Source: Kaistia dalseonensis (GTDB lineage: Bacteria > Pseudomonadota > Alphaproteobacteria > Rhizobiales > Kaistiaceae). Taken from it: DNA of 64,000 nt. Below are positions 45,323 to 54,349 of the stretch, piece by piece. The notes below the pieces were generated by a model. It saw only the letters and a program-made list of their open reading frames with translations, searched no databases and was not told where the DNA came from. Position 1 is the stretch's first letter; each line of letters starts with the position of its first letter. A program made the position numbers and the translations under genes. The stretch covers positions 124,001 to 188,000 of the forward strand of contig NZ_JAUSVO010000003.1 in the NCBI RefSeq assembly GCF_030814715.1. Reading direction: 5' to 3'.

Positions 45323-46061
45323 TCGAATAACCGCCATCAATGACGAGCGTCGTCCCCGTGACGAAGCTCGCAAGCGGCGAGGCCAGATAGAGCACGCCGC
45401 CGACGAGATCCTCCGGCTTGCCCCAGCGCTTCAGCGCGGTGCGCGCCAGGATTGGCTCGGATCGCGCGGGGTCGGCGCGGAGCGGCGCCGTCAGCACCGT
45501 CTCGATCCAGCCCGGCGCGATCGCGTTGACGCGAATGCCATCGGCCGCAAACGCAATGGCGAGCGATTTGGTCAGTTGCGAGATGCCGCCCTTCGACGCG
45601 GCATAGCCCGGCACCAGCCCGCCGCCGAAAAAGGAGAGCATCGAGGCGAGGTTGACGATCGATCCGCCATTCCTGGCCAGAAGCGGCCGCGCGGCGGTCG
45701 CGACGCGCATGGCGCCGGAAAGGTTCACGTCGAGCACCGCATCGAAAATGTCGGGATCGAGCTCTTCGCCACGCCGGATCACGCCGGCCGCATTCACCAC
45801 GACATCGAGCGCCGGCAGGCCGCCGACCAGTTGATCGACCGCCGCCCGGTCGCGCACGTCGAGCCGGCGGAGATCGGCCGCGGCGAGCGGATCATCCGCG
45901 AGCGCATCGATCTCGCCCTGCGCGAATCCGACCGCCAAGACGTTTGCGCCCGCTTCCAGAAAGCCGCGCGCGATCGCGGCGCCGATGCCGGATGTCCCGC
46001 CCGTGACCAGCACGCTGCGGCCGGCAAACCATGGTGCCGCCCATTCTCCCGATATGCTCAT
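45315..46061 (-). CDS. SDR-family oxidoreductase
   Basis: 248 aa classical SDR: TGGTSGIG near 20-27, NAAGV near 90, catalytic Ser in ASMLSFFGG near 137, YAASK near 151-155, and the usual C-terminal TGTTLVIDGGYS. It lies 6 bp after a cupin protein gene on the same strand and is probably co-transcribed with it. Substrate unknown. Its stop overlaps the 3' end of the convergent mgdD gene by 8 bp. Confidence 0.87.
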   Translation of the reverse strand: MSISGEWAAPWFAGRSVLVTGGTSGIGAAIARGFLEAGANVLAVGFAQGEIDALADDPLAAADLRRLDVRDRAAVDQLVGGLPALDVVVNAAGVIRRGEELDPDIFDAVLDVNLSGAMRVATAARPLLARNGGSIVNLASMLSFFGGGLVPGYAASKGGISQLTKSLAIAFAADGIRVNAIAPGWIETVLTAPLRADPARSEPILARTALKRWGKPEDLVGGVLYLASPLASFVTGTTLVIDGGYSIT

Positions 46062-46067
46062 GAGGCC

Positions 46068-46565
46068 CTACCGCACGAACTGGTCGACGTAATCGGCGCC
46101 GAGGCCGACATCGATGTAGTGCTTCCGGCACATGTCGATCTTGGTGAACACGTCCTCATAGCCGACATGCTTGTTGTCGCCGTCGAGATAGATCATGCAG
46201 CCGGTGATGTTGAAGAAGGTGATCATCTCGGCGCAATCGTCCGGCACGGTCAGCGTGTGGATCTCGCCCGGCGGCTCGAAGACATAGGAGCCTTCACTCG
46301 CGATCCAGTCATGCTCGAGATAATGCCATTTGCCCTTGAGCACGAAGCCGTGCACCGGGTTTGGGTGCAGGTGGCGCGACAGCACGCCGGAGCGGCGCAC
46401 GCGCAGCAGGTTGCACCATTGGCCATGGCGCGTATTGAGCATCAGCGGCCGGAACCAGACATCCGGCGCCTGCGGCACCCAGACGCGCTCATCCTCCGGT
46501 ATCGCCGCGACTGCGATCTCGGGCGCGGCGAGCTGGTGCGCCGAGCCCTTCATGAACTGATACAT
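46068..46565 (-). CDS. Cupin protein of the 2,4'-dihydroxyacetophenone dioxygenase family
   Basis: 165 aa from the ATG at 46565, chosen for the GGGAGGAAG upstream; an upstream in-frame start at 46601 is less likely. Cupin motif 1: SRHLHPNPVHGFVLKGKWHYLEH near 68-90, with His ligands and Glu/His at the end; motif 2: FEPPGEIHTL near 102. DAD-type enzymes cleave a C-C bond beside an aromatic ketone with Fe and O2, but many members have other substrates. Forms a two-gene operon with the SDR. Confidence 0.78.
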   Translation of the reverse strand: MYQFMKGSAHQLAAPEIAVAAIPEDERVWVPQAPDVWFRPLMLNTRHGQWCNLLRVRRSGVLSRHLHPNPVHGFVLKGKWHYLEHDWIASEGSYVFEPPGEIHTLTVPDDCAEMITFFNITGCMIYLDGDNKHVGYEDVFTKIDMCRKHYIDVGLGADYVDQFVR

Positions 46566-46759
46566 GCGTCTTCCTCCCGTAACGCTTCTTTGCCGAGACA
46601 CTGCCCCGAACCGCGCCGCCCTCCAAGCCCGTCCATGGACGCGGAAAGAAAATCCCTCCGCCCGCGGGATGTTGGGCGCTGATTTCTTCGGTACGCGGAT
46701 TGCATGACCTATCTTCCAGGATTAGACCCGCGCAGCGATCCGAAACGGAGGGATCAACC

Positions 46760-47305
46760 ATGTCGAGATTGATCATCCCTGGCTGGCAAGGCTCCGGCAT
46801 CGGTCATTGGCAGCGATTCTGGGCCGAGCTCGACGCGGATTCGCGTGTCGTCGAACAGGACGAGTGGGATTTTCCCGTGCTCGAAGACTGGATCGTCCGG
46901 CTCGACGGCGCGGTCCGGCAGGCGCCGGGATCGATGCTGGTCGTGCACAGCCTGGGCTGTCTGCTCGTCGCCCATTATGCCGAGCGCTTTCCCGATGCGC
47001 CGGTCGGCCGCGCGCTGCTGGTGGCGCCGCCGGATATCGATGCCCTGCCGAGCGACCATACGCTCGCCGGATTTCAGCCCGCGCCCCTCGCCGCCCTGCC
47101 CTTCCCGAGCCTCCTCGCCCTCAGCCGGAACGACCCCTACATCACCTTCGAGCGTGGCCGCCTCCTCGCCGAGCGCTGGGGCTCCGAATTTGCCGATCTC
47201 GGCCGCGCCGGCCATGTGAACACCGAGAGCGGCCATGGCCGCTGGGACGAAGGCTTCCGCCTCGCCGACCGCCTCAGCGGCATGAAGACCCGCGCAGCCG
47301 CCTGA
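46760..47305 (+). CDS. RBBP9/YdeN-family alpha/beta hydrolase
   Basis: 181 aa from the ATG at 46760, chosen for GGAGGGA six bases upstream. Family pattern: N-terminal LIIPGWQGSGIGHWQRFW, nucleophile VVHSLGCLLVAHY near 63-75, acid region LSRNDPYITFERG near 123-135, and catalytic His in AGHVNTESGHGRW near 155-167. Small serine hydrolase, substrate unknown. Stands alone. Confidence 0.87.
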   Translation: MSRLIIPGWQGSGIGHWQRFWAELDADSRVVEQDEWDFPVLEDWIVRLDGAVRQAPGSMLVVHSLGCLLVAHYAERFPDAPVGRALLVAPPDIDALPSDHTLAGFQPAPLAALPFPSLLALSRNDPYITFERGRLLAERWGSEFADLGRAGHVNTESGHGRWDEGFRLADRLSGMKTRAAA

Positions 47306-47652
47306 AGGGGCTTATGCCCGCCCGTCGGCCTTGCCCGGCTGAGCCATTCCGGCCAGGCATCGTCATGCCGATCTGGCATCCTTGACCGATAGCGATCGCC
47401 TCGCCTGCCCGCTTTCTGTGTGAAACGGGGTCGGACCGCGTGCCCTGCCCGACGACGAAAGCTTTCGCGCACGACGGACGAGATCGGCGAAACGAACTAC
47501 TCGCGGATGTCGAAACTTTGAAAACCACTACCTTTATAGAAATAGTCCGCATTCATAGGCTTGTCACACGGTCGGATGATCGACCGTCGCGGCGATTTCA
47601 GGATCGGCTTGCCCCGCGCCAACAACGGCTAAGCCCCGAGGGGAGCACGCAC
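47306..47652. other. Long upstream region of the taurine transporter
   Basis: No gene seen. It should contain the tauA promoter: a TTGAAA (47518-47523) with an AT-rich stretch after it (TTTATAGAAATAG) is the most promoter-like place, though spacing to a -10 box is not ideal. The six-codon leader ORF follows. Confidence 0.45.
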
Positions 47653-47673
47653 ATGACCAACCGGCTCTGTTGA
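47653..47673 (+). CDS. Six-codon leader ORF ending in cysteine (MTNRLC)
   Basis: ATG ACC AAC CGG CTC TGT TGA, preceded by GAGGGGAG with about eight bases spacing, and 112 bp upstream of tauA. A good ribosome site in front of so short a frame ending in Cys is unlikely by chance in front of a sulfur-compound transporter. It could sense cysteine or Cys-tRNA supply by ribosome stalling, as Cys-rich leader ORFs do in mycobacteria. A small hairpin (ACCGC/GCGGT at 47692-47705) follows it. No expression evidence. Confidence 0.5.
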   Translation: MTNRLC

Positions 47674-47785
47674 CGCGCCGAACACGGCGCCACCGCTTTC
47701 GCGGTCTTCCAAACCCATTTCGTCTTTCGAGCGCGCGGCCGTCCAGCCGATGAGCCCTTGTGCGCCCATTTCAGGATCAAATCCC

Positions 47786-48802
47786 ATGTCCCGTTTCACG
47801 CGTCGAACTTTCGTCGCCAGCGTCGCCGCCGTCGGCTTGACGCTCGCCGCCGGCGTCCAGGCCCGCGCCGACGACACCAAGCTCACCATCGCCTACCAGA
47901 CCGTGGTCGAGCCCTCCAAGATCCCGCAGGCCGACGGTACCTATGAGACCGCCACCGGCGCCAAGATCGACTGGAAGAAATTCGATTCCGGCGCCGACGT
48001 GATCGCCGCCATCGCCTCCGGCGCGGTCGATATCGGCTATGTCGGCTCCAGCCCGCTCGCTGCCGCCGCCAGCCGCGAACTACCGATCGAGACCTTCTTC
48101 ATCGTCGGGCTCATCGGCGAATCCGAGGCGCTGGTCGTGCGTGACGGCGCCAAGATCACGGAGCCCAAGGACCTCGTCGGCAAGAAGATCGCCGTGCCCT
48201 TCGTCTCGACCACCCATTACAGCCTGCTCGCGGCGCTGAAGCATTGGGACATCGATCCGAAGTCGGTCGAGATCCTCAACCTGCGTCCGCCGGAGATCGC
48301 GGCCGCCTGGGAGCGCGGCGATATCGACGCGGCCTATGTCTGGGATCCGGCGCTCGGCAAGATCAAGGAAAACGGCAAGGTCCTGACGAGTTCGGCCGAA
48401 GTCGCCAAATGGGGCGCTCCCACCTTCGACGCCTGGATCGTCCGCAAGGATTATGCGGAGAAGCATCCCGAAGTCGTGAAGCAGTTCGTCAAGGTCACCG
48501 GCAAGTCCTATGCGGACTTCAAGGCCAATGGCGCCAAATGGGACGCCAAGTCGCCCGAGGCCGCCAAGATCGCCAAGCTGACAGGCGCCAAGGTCGAAGA
48601 CGTCCCGGCCCTGCTGCTCGGCTATCACTTCCCCCTCCTCGAAGAGCAGGCCTCGGCCGAACTTCTCGGCGGCGGCACCGTCAAGGCGATCGCCGATGCC
48701 TCGGCCTTCCTGAAGGAACAGGGCAAGATCCCGGCCGTGCTTCCCGATTATTCCGGCTACGTCACGGCCAAATTCGTCACTGACGCCCTCGCGTCGAACT
48801 GA
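47786..48802 (+). CDS. tauA: Taurine ABC transporter, periplasmic binding protein
   Basis: 338 aa from the ATG at 47786, chosen because it starts a clean Tat/Sec-type signal (MSRFTRRTFVASVAAVGL...ARA-D, about 1-26). TauA hallmarks: AYQTVVEPSKIPQADGTYE, then KIDWKKFDSGADVIAAIASGAVDIGYVGSSP (in part) and FVSTTHYSLLAALKHW. It binds taurine in the periplasm for TauBC. Taurine serves as sulfur, carbon or nitrogen source; no tauD or xsc gene is in the window. Confidence 0.92.
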   Translation: MSRFTRRTFVASVAAVGLTLAAGVQARADDTKLTIAYQTVVEPSKIPQADGTYETATGAKIDWKKFDSGADVIAAIASGAVDIGYVGSSPLAAAASRELPIETFFIVGLIGESEALVVRDGAKITEPKDLVGKKIAVPFVSTTHYSLLAALKHWDIDPKSVEILNLRPPEIAAAWERGDIDAAYVWDPALGKIKENGKVLTSSAEVAKWGAPTFDAWIVRKDYAEKHPEVVKQFVKVTGKSYADFKANGAKWDAKSPEAAKIAKLTGAKVEDVPALLLGYHFPLLEEQASAELLGGGTVKAIADASAFLKEQGKIPAVLPDYSGYVTAKFVTDALASN

Positions 48803-48837
48803 AGTCGTCGCGGCTGGCGGCCGCCGCGACGCGACTG

Positions 48838-48873
48838 GGCCCGTTCCGCGAACCCTCTGGCGCGGAACGGGCC
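48838..48873 (+). terminator. Strong hairpin between tauA and tauB
   Basis: GGCCCGTTCCGCG (48838-48850) and CGCGGAACGGGCC (48861-48873) form a perfect 13-bp stem with a 10-nt loop, followed by tcttcgcgtttt. A partial terminator or 3' stabiliser here would give more binding protein than ATPase and permease, as is common for ABC operons. Confidence 0.75.
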
Positions 48874-48959
48874 TCTTCGCGTTTTCGGGGGGCTCGCTCC
48901 AGACCCTCCATCAAGGGGGTGACCGAGCGGAGCGCTCCAAGCCTGCAGGAGAAGCGGAA

Positions 48960-49730
48960 TTGCCCCATCTGACCCTCGATTCGATCTCGCTCAGCTATGA
49001 TGGCGGTGCGCCGGTGCTCGCCAATGTCTCTCTCGGGCTGCGCTCGGGCGAATTCGTCGTCGTGGTGGGACGATCGGGCTGCGGCAAGACCTCGCTTCTG
49101 AACCTCGCCGCCGGCTTCGTCACGCCCACGAGCGGCCGCGTCCTTGTCGACGATGCCGCTGTGAAGGGTCCCGGCGCCGATCGCGCGGTCGTCTTCCAGG
49201 ACGACGCGCTGTTTCCCTGGCTGTCGACGGCGGAAAATGTCGCCTTCGGGCCGCGCCTTGCCGGCATCGGCGCGGCCGAGCGACGGCGGATCGCCGATGA
49301 ACGGCTCGCCATTGTCGGCCTGCCCGGCCTTGGCGACCGGCCGATCTGGCGCCTTTCCGGCGGCCAGCGCCAACGCGTCGGCCTGGCACGCGCGCTTGCG
49401 GCCAACCCGACCTTCCTGCTGATGGACGAACCGCTCGGCGCGCTCGATGCGATGACGCGCGAGGCCATGCAGGAATTGCTGCTCGATGTCTGGGGTCGCA
49501 CCCAAGCCGGCTTCCTGCTGATCACGCACGGCGTCGAGGAGGCGCTGTTCCTCGCCACCCGCATCGTCGTGATGGCGCCCGGCCCCGGCCGCATCGTCCG
49601 CACGCTCGCCGTCGATTTCGGCAAGCGTCGGCTCGCCGGCGAAAGCGCCCGCGCGATCAAGGCGAGCGCGGACTTCGTCGCCGCGCGCGAAAGCCTGCTC
49701 GACGCCATCTTCGAAAGGGAAGCCGCATGA
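48960..49730 (+). CDS. tauB: Taurine ABC transporter ATP-binding protein
   Basis: 256 aa, start TTG with AGGAG upstream. Walker A GRSGCGKTS near 38-46, Q-loop FQDDALFPWLS near 79-89, signature LSGGQRQRVGLARAL near 133-147, Walker B FLLMDEPLGALD near 153-164, and H-switch THGVEEAL near 189. It closely follows the nitrate/sulfonate/taurine ATPase type. Its stop overlaps the tauC start by 4 bp. Confidence 0.9.
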   Translation: MPHLTLDSISLSYDGGAPVLANVSLGLRSGEFVVVVGRSGCGKTSLLNLAAGFVTPTSGRVLVDDAAVKGPGADRAVVFQDDALFPWLSTAENVAFGPRLAGIGAAERRRIADERLAIVGLPGLGDRPIWRLSGGQRQRVGLARALAANPTFLLMDEPLGALDAMTREAMQELLLDVWGRTQAGFLLITHGVEEALFLATRIVVMAPGPGRIVRTLAVDFGKRRLAGESARAIKASADFVAARESLLDAIFEREAA

Positions 49731-50572
49731 GCCTCGATCTCGCCGAAGCCGTGCTCGCACCGGCCGATCAGGCCGCGCCGGCAAAGGAGACCACGACCCG
49801 CACCAAGCGGTCGATCGTGCCGATCGTCACCGCGCTGACGCTCGCGCTGCTGCTCGGCGCTTGGCAGGTCGCGGCGACGCTGAAGCTGGTCTCGCCCGTC
49901 TTCCTGCCGGCGCCGATCGATGTCGCGCATCAGTTCGTGACGGTCGCACGCGATGGCTTCGTCGATGCCACGCTGCTGCAGCATCTGCTGGCGAGCCTCG
50001 GCCGCGTCTTCGCCGCCCTCCTCGCCGCGACGCTGGTCGCCGTTCCGATCGGCTTCGCCATCGGCTCGAGCCCGATCGGGCGCGGCATCTTCGACCCGCT
50101 GATCGAAATCCTTCGACCGATCCCGCCGCTCGCCTACCTGCCGCTCGTCATCATCTGGTTCGGCATTAGCGAGCCATCCAAGATCCTGATCATCGGCATC
50201 GCTATGCTGGCGCCGATCGTGATCGCGACCGCCACGGGCGTGAAGGGCGTCGCGACCGACCGGCTGAACGCCGCCCGCGCGCTCGGCGCGACCAAGGCGC
50301 AGTTGCTGCGCCATGTCGTGCTGCCGAGTGCGCTGCCCAGCATATTGGTCGGCATACGCATCGCGCTCGGCACGGGCTGGTCGACGCTGGTCGCGGCCGA
50401 GTTGGTCGCCGCCTCGCGTGGACTCGGCTTCATGATCCAGTCGGCCGCGCAGTTCCTCGTCACCGATGTCGTGATCATGGGCATATTGGTGATCGCGGCC
50501 GTCGCCTTCGCCTTCGAGGCGGCGATCCGCCTGCTCGAGCGCTGGCTGGTGCCCTGGGCCGGCAAGGCCTGA
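49727..50572 (+). CDS. tauC: Taurine ABC transporter permease
   Basis: 281 aa with about six membrane helices. The BPD-transport signature EAA-loop is GVATDRLNAARALGATKAQLLRHVVLP near 166-190 (in part). The length and the RPIPPLAYLPLVIIWFGISEPSKI segment near 126-148 are typical of TauC/SsuC. Overlaps tauB by 4 bp and ends the transporter operon. Confidence 0.9.
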   Translation: MSLDLAEAVLAPADQAAPAKETTTRTKRSIVPIVTALTLALLLGAWQVAATLKLVSPVFLPAPIDVAHQFVTVARDGFVDATLLQHLLASLGRVFAALLAATLVAVPIGFAIGSSPIGRGIFDPLIEILRPIPPLAYLPLVIIWFGISEPSKILIIGIAMLAPIVIATATGVKGVATDRLNAARALGATKAQLLRHVVLPSALPSILVGIRIALGTGWSTLVAAELVAASRGLGFMIQSAAQFLVTDVVIMGILVIAAVAFAFEAAIRLLERWLVPWAGKA

Positions 50573-50695
50573 CGCCGTCTCCGATCGGTCCCCCCGAACC
50601 GGCCGGCTGACATTTCACCTTCGCCCGCAAGCGCGGTATGAAGAGGCCAGAGAACTGGCCGCAATGGTCAGGGAGGGTTCTCGGGGAGAGACAAC

Positions 50696-51250
50696 ATGAC
50701 CATCTGGATCGTGCTGGCCGTCATCGTCGTGGCCGTCCTTTATGGCGTCACGCTCTATAACGGCCTGGTCCGCAAACGGAACCTCGTCCATGAGGGCTGG
50801 AGCGGCATCGATGTCCAGCTGAAACGCCGGGCCGATCTGATCCCCAATCTGGTCGAGACGGTGAAGGGCTATGCCGCGCATGAGAAGGCGATCTTCGAGG
50901 ATGTCGCCGACAAGCGCGCCGCCTCGATGCAGGCCGGCGACGTCAAGAGCCAGGCCGCCGCCGACCAGGCGCTTTCCGGCGCGCTCGGCCGGCTGATCGC
51001 GATCTCCGAGGCCTATCCGGAACTGAAGGCCGACGCCAATTTCCGCGAACTGCAGGGCCAGTTGGCCGAGATCGAGGACCAGATGCAGATGGCGCGCCGC
51101 TATTATAACGGCACCGTCCGCGACCTGAACATCGCCGTCCAGTCCTTCCCCGCCGTGCTCGTCGCCGGCCCGCTCGGCTTCCATGCCGAGCCGTTCTACG
51201 AGATCGAGGATCGCGCGAGCGCCTCGATACCGCCCAAAGTGTCGTTCTAG
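50696..51250 (+). CDS. LemA-family protein
   Basis: 184 aa. One N-terminal membrane segment (about 2-20) is followed by helices with the LemA signature YNGLVRKRNLVHEGWSGIDVQLKRRADLIPNLVETVKGYA (seen from residue 21; quoted in parts here). Function not settled; members are membrane-anchored helical proteins usually paired with DUF2207 or TPM-domain proteins, as here, where the DUF2207 gene begins 9 bp after its stop. Confidence 0.9.
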   Translation: MTIWIVLAVIVVAVLYGVTLYNGLVRKRNLVHEGWSGIDVQLKRRADLIPNLVETVKGYAAHEKAIFEDVADKRAASMQAGDVKSQAAADQALSGALGRLIAISEAYPELKADANFRELQGQLAEIEDQMQMARRYYNGTVRDLNIAVQSFPAVLVAGPLGFHAEPFYEIEDRASASIPPKVSF

Positions 51251-51259
51251 ATCGGCGGC

Positions 51260-53149
51260 ATGATGCGCCGCCTCATCCTGGGAATTGCGCTGCTCGTCGC
51301 GGCCCTCGCGCCGGCCATGGCGGAGGAGCGCATCCTGCGCTTCGTCAGCGATGTCACGGTCGAGAAGAACGGCGATCTCGACGTCACCGAGACGATCCGG
51401 ATCGTCGCCGAGGGAGACCAGATCCGCCACGGCATCCTGCGCGACTTCCCCACGAGCTATATCGGACCGGACGGCGCCTCGATCGTCGTCGGCTTCTCCG
51501 TCCTGTCGGTCGAGCGCGACGGCGCGGCCGAACCCTATGCGATGGAATCGCTCGGCAATGGCGAGCGCATCCGCATCGGCTCGGCCGATAGTTTCATCGC
51601 ACCGGGCGAGCACGAATACGCCATCCGCTACCGCACGACGCGCCAGATCGGCTTCTTCGACACCTATGACGAGCTCTACTGGAACGCGACCGGGACGGAC
51701 TGGACCTTTCCGATCGAAAAGGTGGAGGCGCGGATCACCCTGCCCCAGCCGGTCCCGTTCGGAAAGACCGCCGTCTATACCGGGCCGCAGGGCGCCAATG
51801 GCCGCGATGCGCTGGTGGCGTCGAGCACGCCCGGGCAAATCGTGTTCCGCACCATCATGCCGCTGCCGCCCGGCAGCGGGCTGACCGTCGCCGCCGCATG
51901 GCCGAAGGGCGTGGTCGAGCCACCGACCAGCGGCCAGCGCACCTTATGGTGGCTCAGCGACAATCTCGCCGCCCTGCTCGCGATCGCCGGCACGATCGGT
52001 GGCCTCGGCTATTTCCTGGTCGCCTGGCAGCGGGTCGGCCGCGATCCGGAGCGCGGGCCGGTCATCCCGCTGTTCTCGCCGCCCGAAGGCCTCTCGGCGG
52101 CGGCGACGCGCTATATCGCCGAGATGGATTTCGACAACCGTGCCTTCACCGCCGCGATCGTCGACCTCGGCGTGCATGGCCGGCTGAAGCTGACCGACAA
52201 TGAACGCCAGCTGGTACTTTCCCGGCAATCCGGCGGCAAGCCCATCGCCGCGCCGGAACAGGCCGCCGAGCAGGCGCTGTTCCGCGGCGCCGACGAGCTT
52301 GTCGTCGCGCAGGCGAACCATGTCGCCTTGTCGAGTGCCCGCGGCGCGTTGCGGGGCGGACTGGCGGCAGCCTATGCCGGCACGATCTTCCGCTGGAACA
52401 AGGGCTGGCTTTCGGCCGGCGTGGCGCTGACGCTCGCAATATATGGGGCCGTCGCGGTCGGCCTCTTCCTCACCTCCGGCGGCGATCGCGGCGTCGCTAC
52501 GCTGGTCGGGCTGGTGTTCGCTTCCGTGCCGAGCATCGTCATCGCCACCGCCCTCGGCGCCGATCGAAGCGGCGGCGGGCTGTTCGCCCGCATCATCGGC
52601 TTCCTGATCGTGACGGTCTTCGCGGTCGCTTTTGCCGGCGCGGGCATCGGCGCGGTCGTCTCGGTCGCACGCGGGCCACTCGACTATGTCACCCTGCTGC
52701 TCCCCTTCGCGCTCATGCCGGCGCTCACCTCCTCCTTCTTCTGGATGCGCTCGCCGACACCGGCCGGCCAGAAGCTGCGCGACGCGATTGCCGGCTTCCG
52801 CCACTATCTCGGCATTGCGGAGGAGCATCGGCTGGACGTGCTCCACCCGCCGGAAAAGACGCCCGAACTCTTCGAGCGCTACCTGCCCTATGCCATCGCG
52901 CTCGACGTCGAAAACGCCTGGGCGGCGAAATTCGCCGACGTCCTCGCCGCGGCCGGCGCCTCGGCGGCGGTGGCGCACTGGTACATGACGAGCAGCCATC
53001 GCGACGCGACGGGGCTGGTCAACCGGCTGGGATCGAGCCTGTCGCAAAGCGTCGCCGCGGCGGCAACGGCGCCGGGTTCGAGCTCAGGCTCTTCGGGCGG
53101 CGGCTCGTCGGGCGGTGGCGGCGGCGGTGGCGGCGGATCGGGCTGGTAA
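51260..53149 (+). CDS. DUF2207 membrane protein with Gly/Ser-rich tail
   Basis: 629 aa. Signal peptide (about 1-21, ending AMA-E), an extracytoplasmic beta-rich DUF2207 domain (about 25-225, with DVTVEKNGDLDVTETIRI), a membrane helix near 233-255, a cytoplasmic stretch, then further hydrophobic segments near 385-405, 410-430, 445-470 and 475-495, and a C-terminal low-complexity tail of Gly and Ser ending GSGW. Such tails are common in the family. Paired with LemA; role unknown, perhaps in envelope stress or modification. Confidence 0.87.
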   Translation: MMRRLILGIALLVAALAPAMAEERILRFVSDVTVEKNGDLDVTETIRIVAEGDQIRHGILRDFPTSYIGPDGASIVVGFSVLSVERDGAAEPYAMESLGNGERIRIGSADSFIAPGEHEYAIRYRTTRQIGFFDTYDELYWNATGTDWTFPIEKVEARITLPQPVPFGKTAVYTGPQGANGRDALVASSTPGQIVFRTIMPLPPGSGLTVAAAWPKGVVEPPTSGQRTLWWLSDNLAALLAIAGTIGGLGYFLVAWQRVGRDPERGPVIPLFSPPEGLSAAATRYIAEMDFDNRAFTAAIVDLGVHGRLKLTDNERQLVLSRQSGGKPIAAPEQAAEQALFRGADELVVAQANHVALSSARGALRGGLAAAYAGTIFRWNKGWLSAGVALTLAIYGAVAVGLFLTSGGDRGVATLVGLVFASVPSIVIATALGADRSGGGLFARIIGFLIVTVFAVAFAGAGIGAVVSVARGPLDYVTLLLPFALMPALTSSFFWMRSPTPAGQKLRDAIAGFRHYLGIAEEHRLDVLHPPEKTPELFERYLPYAIALDVENAWAAKFADVLAAAGASAAVAHWYMTSSHRDATGLVNRLGSSLSQSVAAAATAPGSSSGSSGGGSSGGGGGGGGGSGW

Positions 53150-53160
53150 CGTCTGCCCGC

Positions 53161-54234
53161 TCAGTGGAACGACAGGTTCGCGATGACGGGCAGATGGTCG
53201 GAGCCGAAATCGCTGCCGACATGCATGCCCGCCAGCCCGATATTCCCCGTCACGGCAATATGGTCGATGGGGGAGCCGAGCGCGGGCGGCGCGCCGAATT
53301 CGCGGAAGAAGCGCGTCGGGCTGGGCCACGCCCTGCCATCGGTCGCAAACGCGCCGGCATCGACCAGGAAGCGGCGATAGAAGGGCGACCAGGACGGCGT
53401 GTTCCAATCGCCTGAGACGATGACATCCGCCGTCGCCTCCTCCTTGCGCACCATCGCGGCGATCTGCGCCAGATAGAGATTGCGCGACCGCCAACCAGCC
53501 CAGGAGCGCGGCGTCGGCGGATGGATCGCATAGATGACCAGCGGCCGCGTCGCGCCCGGCCGATCGACCTCGACGCGGAGCGGCACGCCGCCGCCGATCT
53601 CGGGACGGGGCCAACCGGCAGAAAAGTTCAATTGCGTCGCGCGGAGCGGATAGCGGCTCGCGACCACCACGCCTTCCTGAGGTCCGAACTCCGGACCGAC
53701 GACATGGTCCAGGCCCGGGATCGCCTTGAACACGGGCTGCCAGTGCCCGCCAGCCTCGGCGCCGACGATGATATCGGGCTTCGCATCCGCCACGAGGCGC
53801 AGGAACGCGTCGGCATGGTGGTTGTCGAACAGGACGTTGGCGCTCATCACGCGCAGGTCGGCCGGACCTTGGGCAGCGACGCCTTGGGCAGCGGCCGCGG
53901 CCGGCACGGACCGTATGATCAGCGGATAGGCGGCGATGATGAGCACGACGAGGCCCGCAACCGCGCGCAACGGCGATTGCGACAACAGCGCGAAGAGCAG
54001 CACGAGAAGAGCGAGCGCGGCGATATGGGGGCGGAAGAAATTCGTCATGTCGAACAGCCAGGCCGACATGCCGAAATAGCCTGCTACCGCGAGACCGAAT
54101 ACGACCAGAACAGACGCATCGAAAGCGAAACGGCTCGCCGCGATCAGGAGCGGCGGCAGGAACGACCAGACGGACGCGTCCGACGCGACAGCACTCAACA
54201 TGACGCTGTCCTGCGACGCCTGATCGTTCGACAT
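53161..54234 (-). CDS. Endonuclease/exonuclease/phosphatase-family protein with N-terminal membrane region
   Basis: 357 aa. Three hydrophobic helices (about 25-52, 55-68, 72-105) are followed by an EEP domain: MSANVLFDNHHADAFL near 130, PDIIVGAEAGG near 155, SGDWNTPSWSPF near 270, and the C-terminal SDHLPVIANLSF. The His, Asp and Asn catalytic set is visible. The fold cleaves phosphodiesters; the membrane anchor suggests a periplasmic or lipid-linked substrate rather than DNA. Stands alone; 54235-54349 upstream holds no recognised site. Confidence 0.85.
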   Translation of the reverse strand: MSNDQASQDSVMLSAVASDASVWSFLPPLLIAASRFAFDASVLVVFGLAVAGYFGMSAWLFDMTNFFRPHIAALALLVLLFALLSQSPLRAVAGLVVLIIAAYPLIIRSVPAAAAAQGVAAQGPADLRVMSANVLFDNHHADAFLRLVADAKPDIIVGAEAGGHWQPVFKAIPGLDHVVGPEFGPQEGVVVASRYPLRATQLNFSAGWPRPEIGGGVPLRVEVDRPGATRPLVIYAIHPPTPRSWAGWRSRNLYLAQIAAMVRKEEATADVIVSGDWNTPSWSPFYRRFLVDAGAFATDGRAWPSPTRFFREFGAPPALGSPIDHIAVTGNIGLAGMHVGSDFGSDHLPVIANLSFH

Positions 54235-54349
54235 GGAGACCGCACCCGCTTGCAGACCGGCGCGGCCTGATGCTGCGCTGCAGCGAAATTAGCGCAGTTT
54301 GTGCGCCGCGGCGAGCCCCGTCTTGGGCCGCAGGCCGGCCGACACAGCG

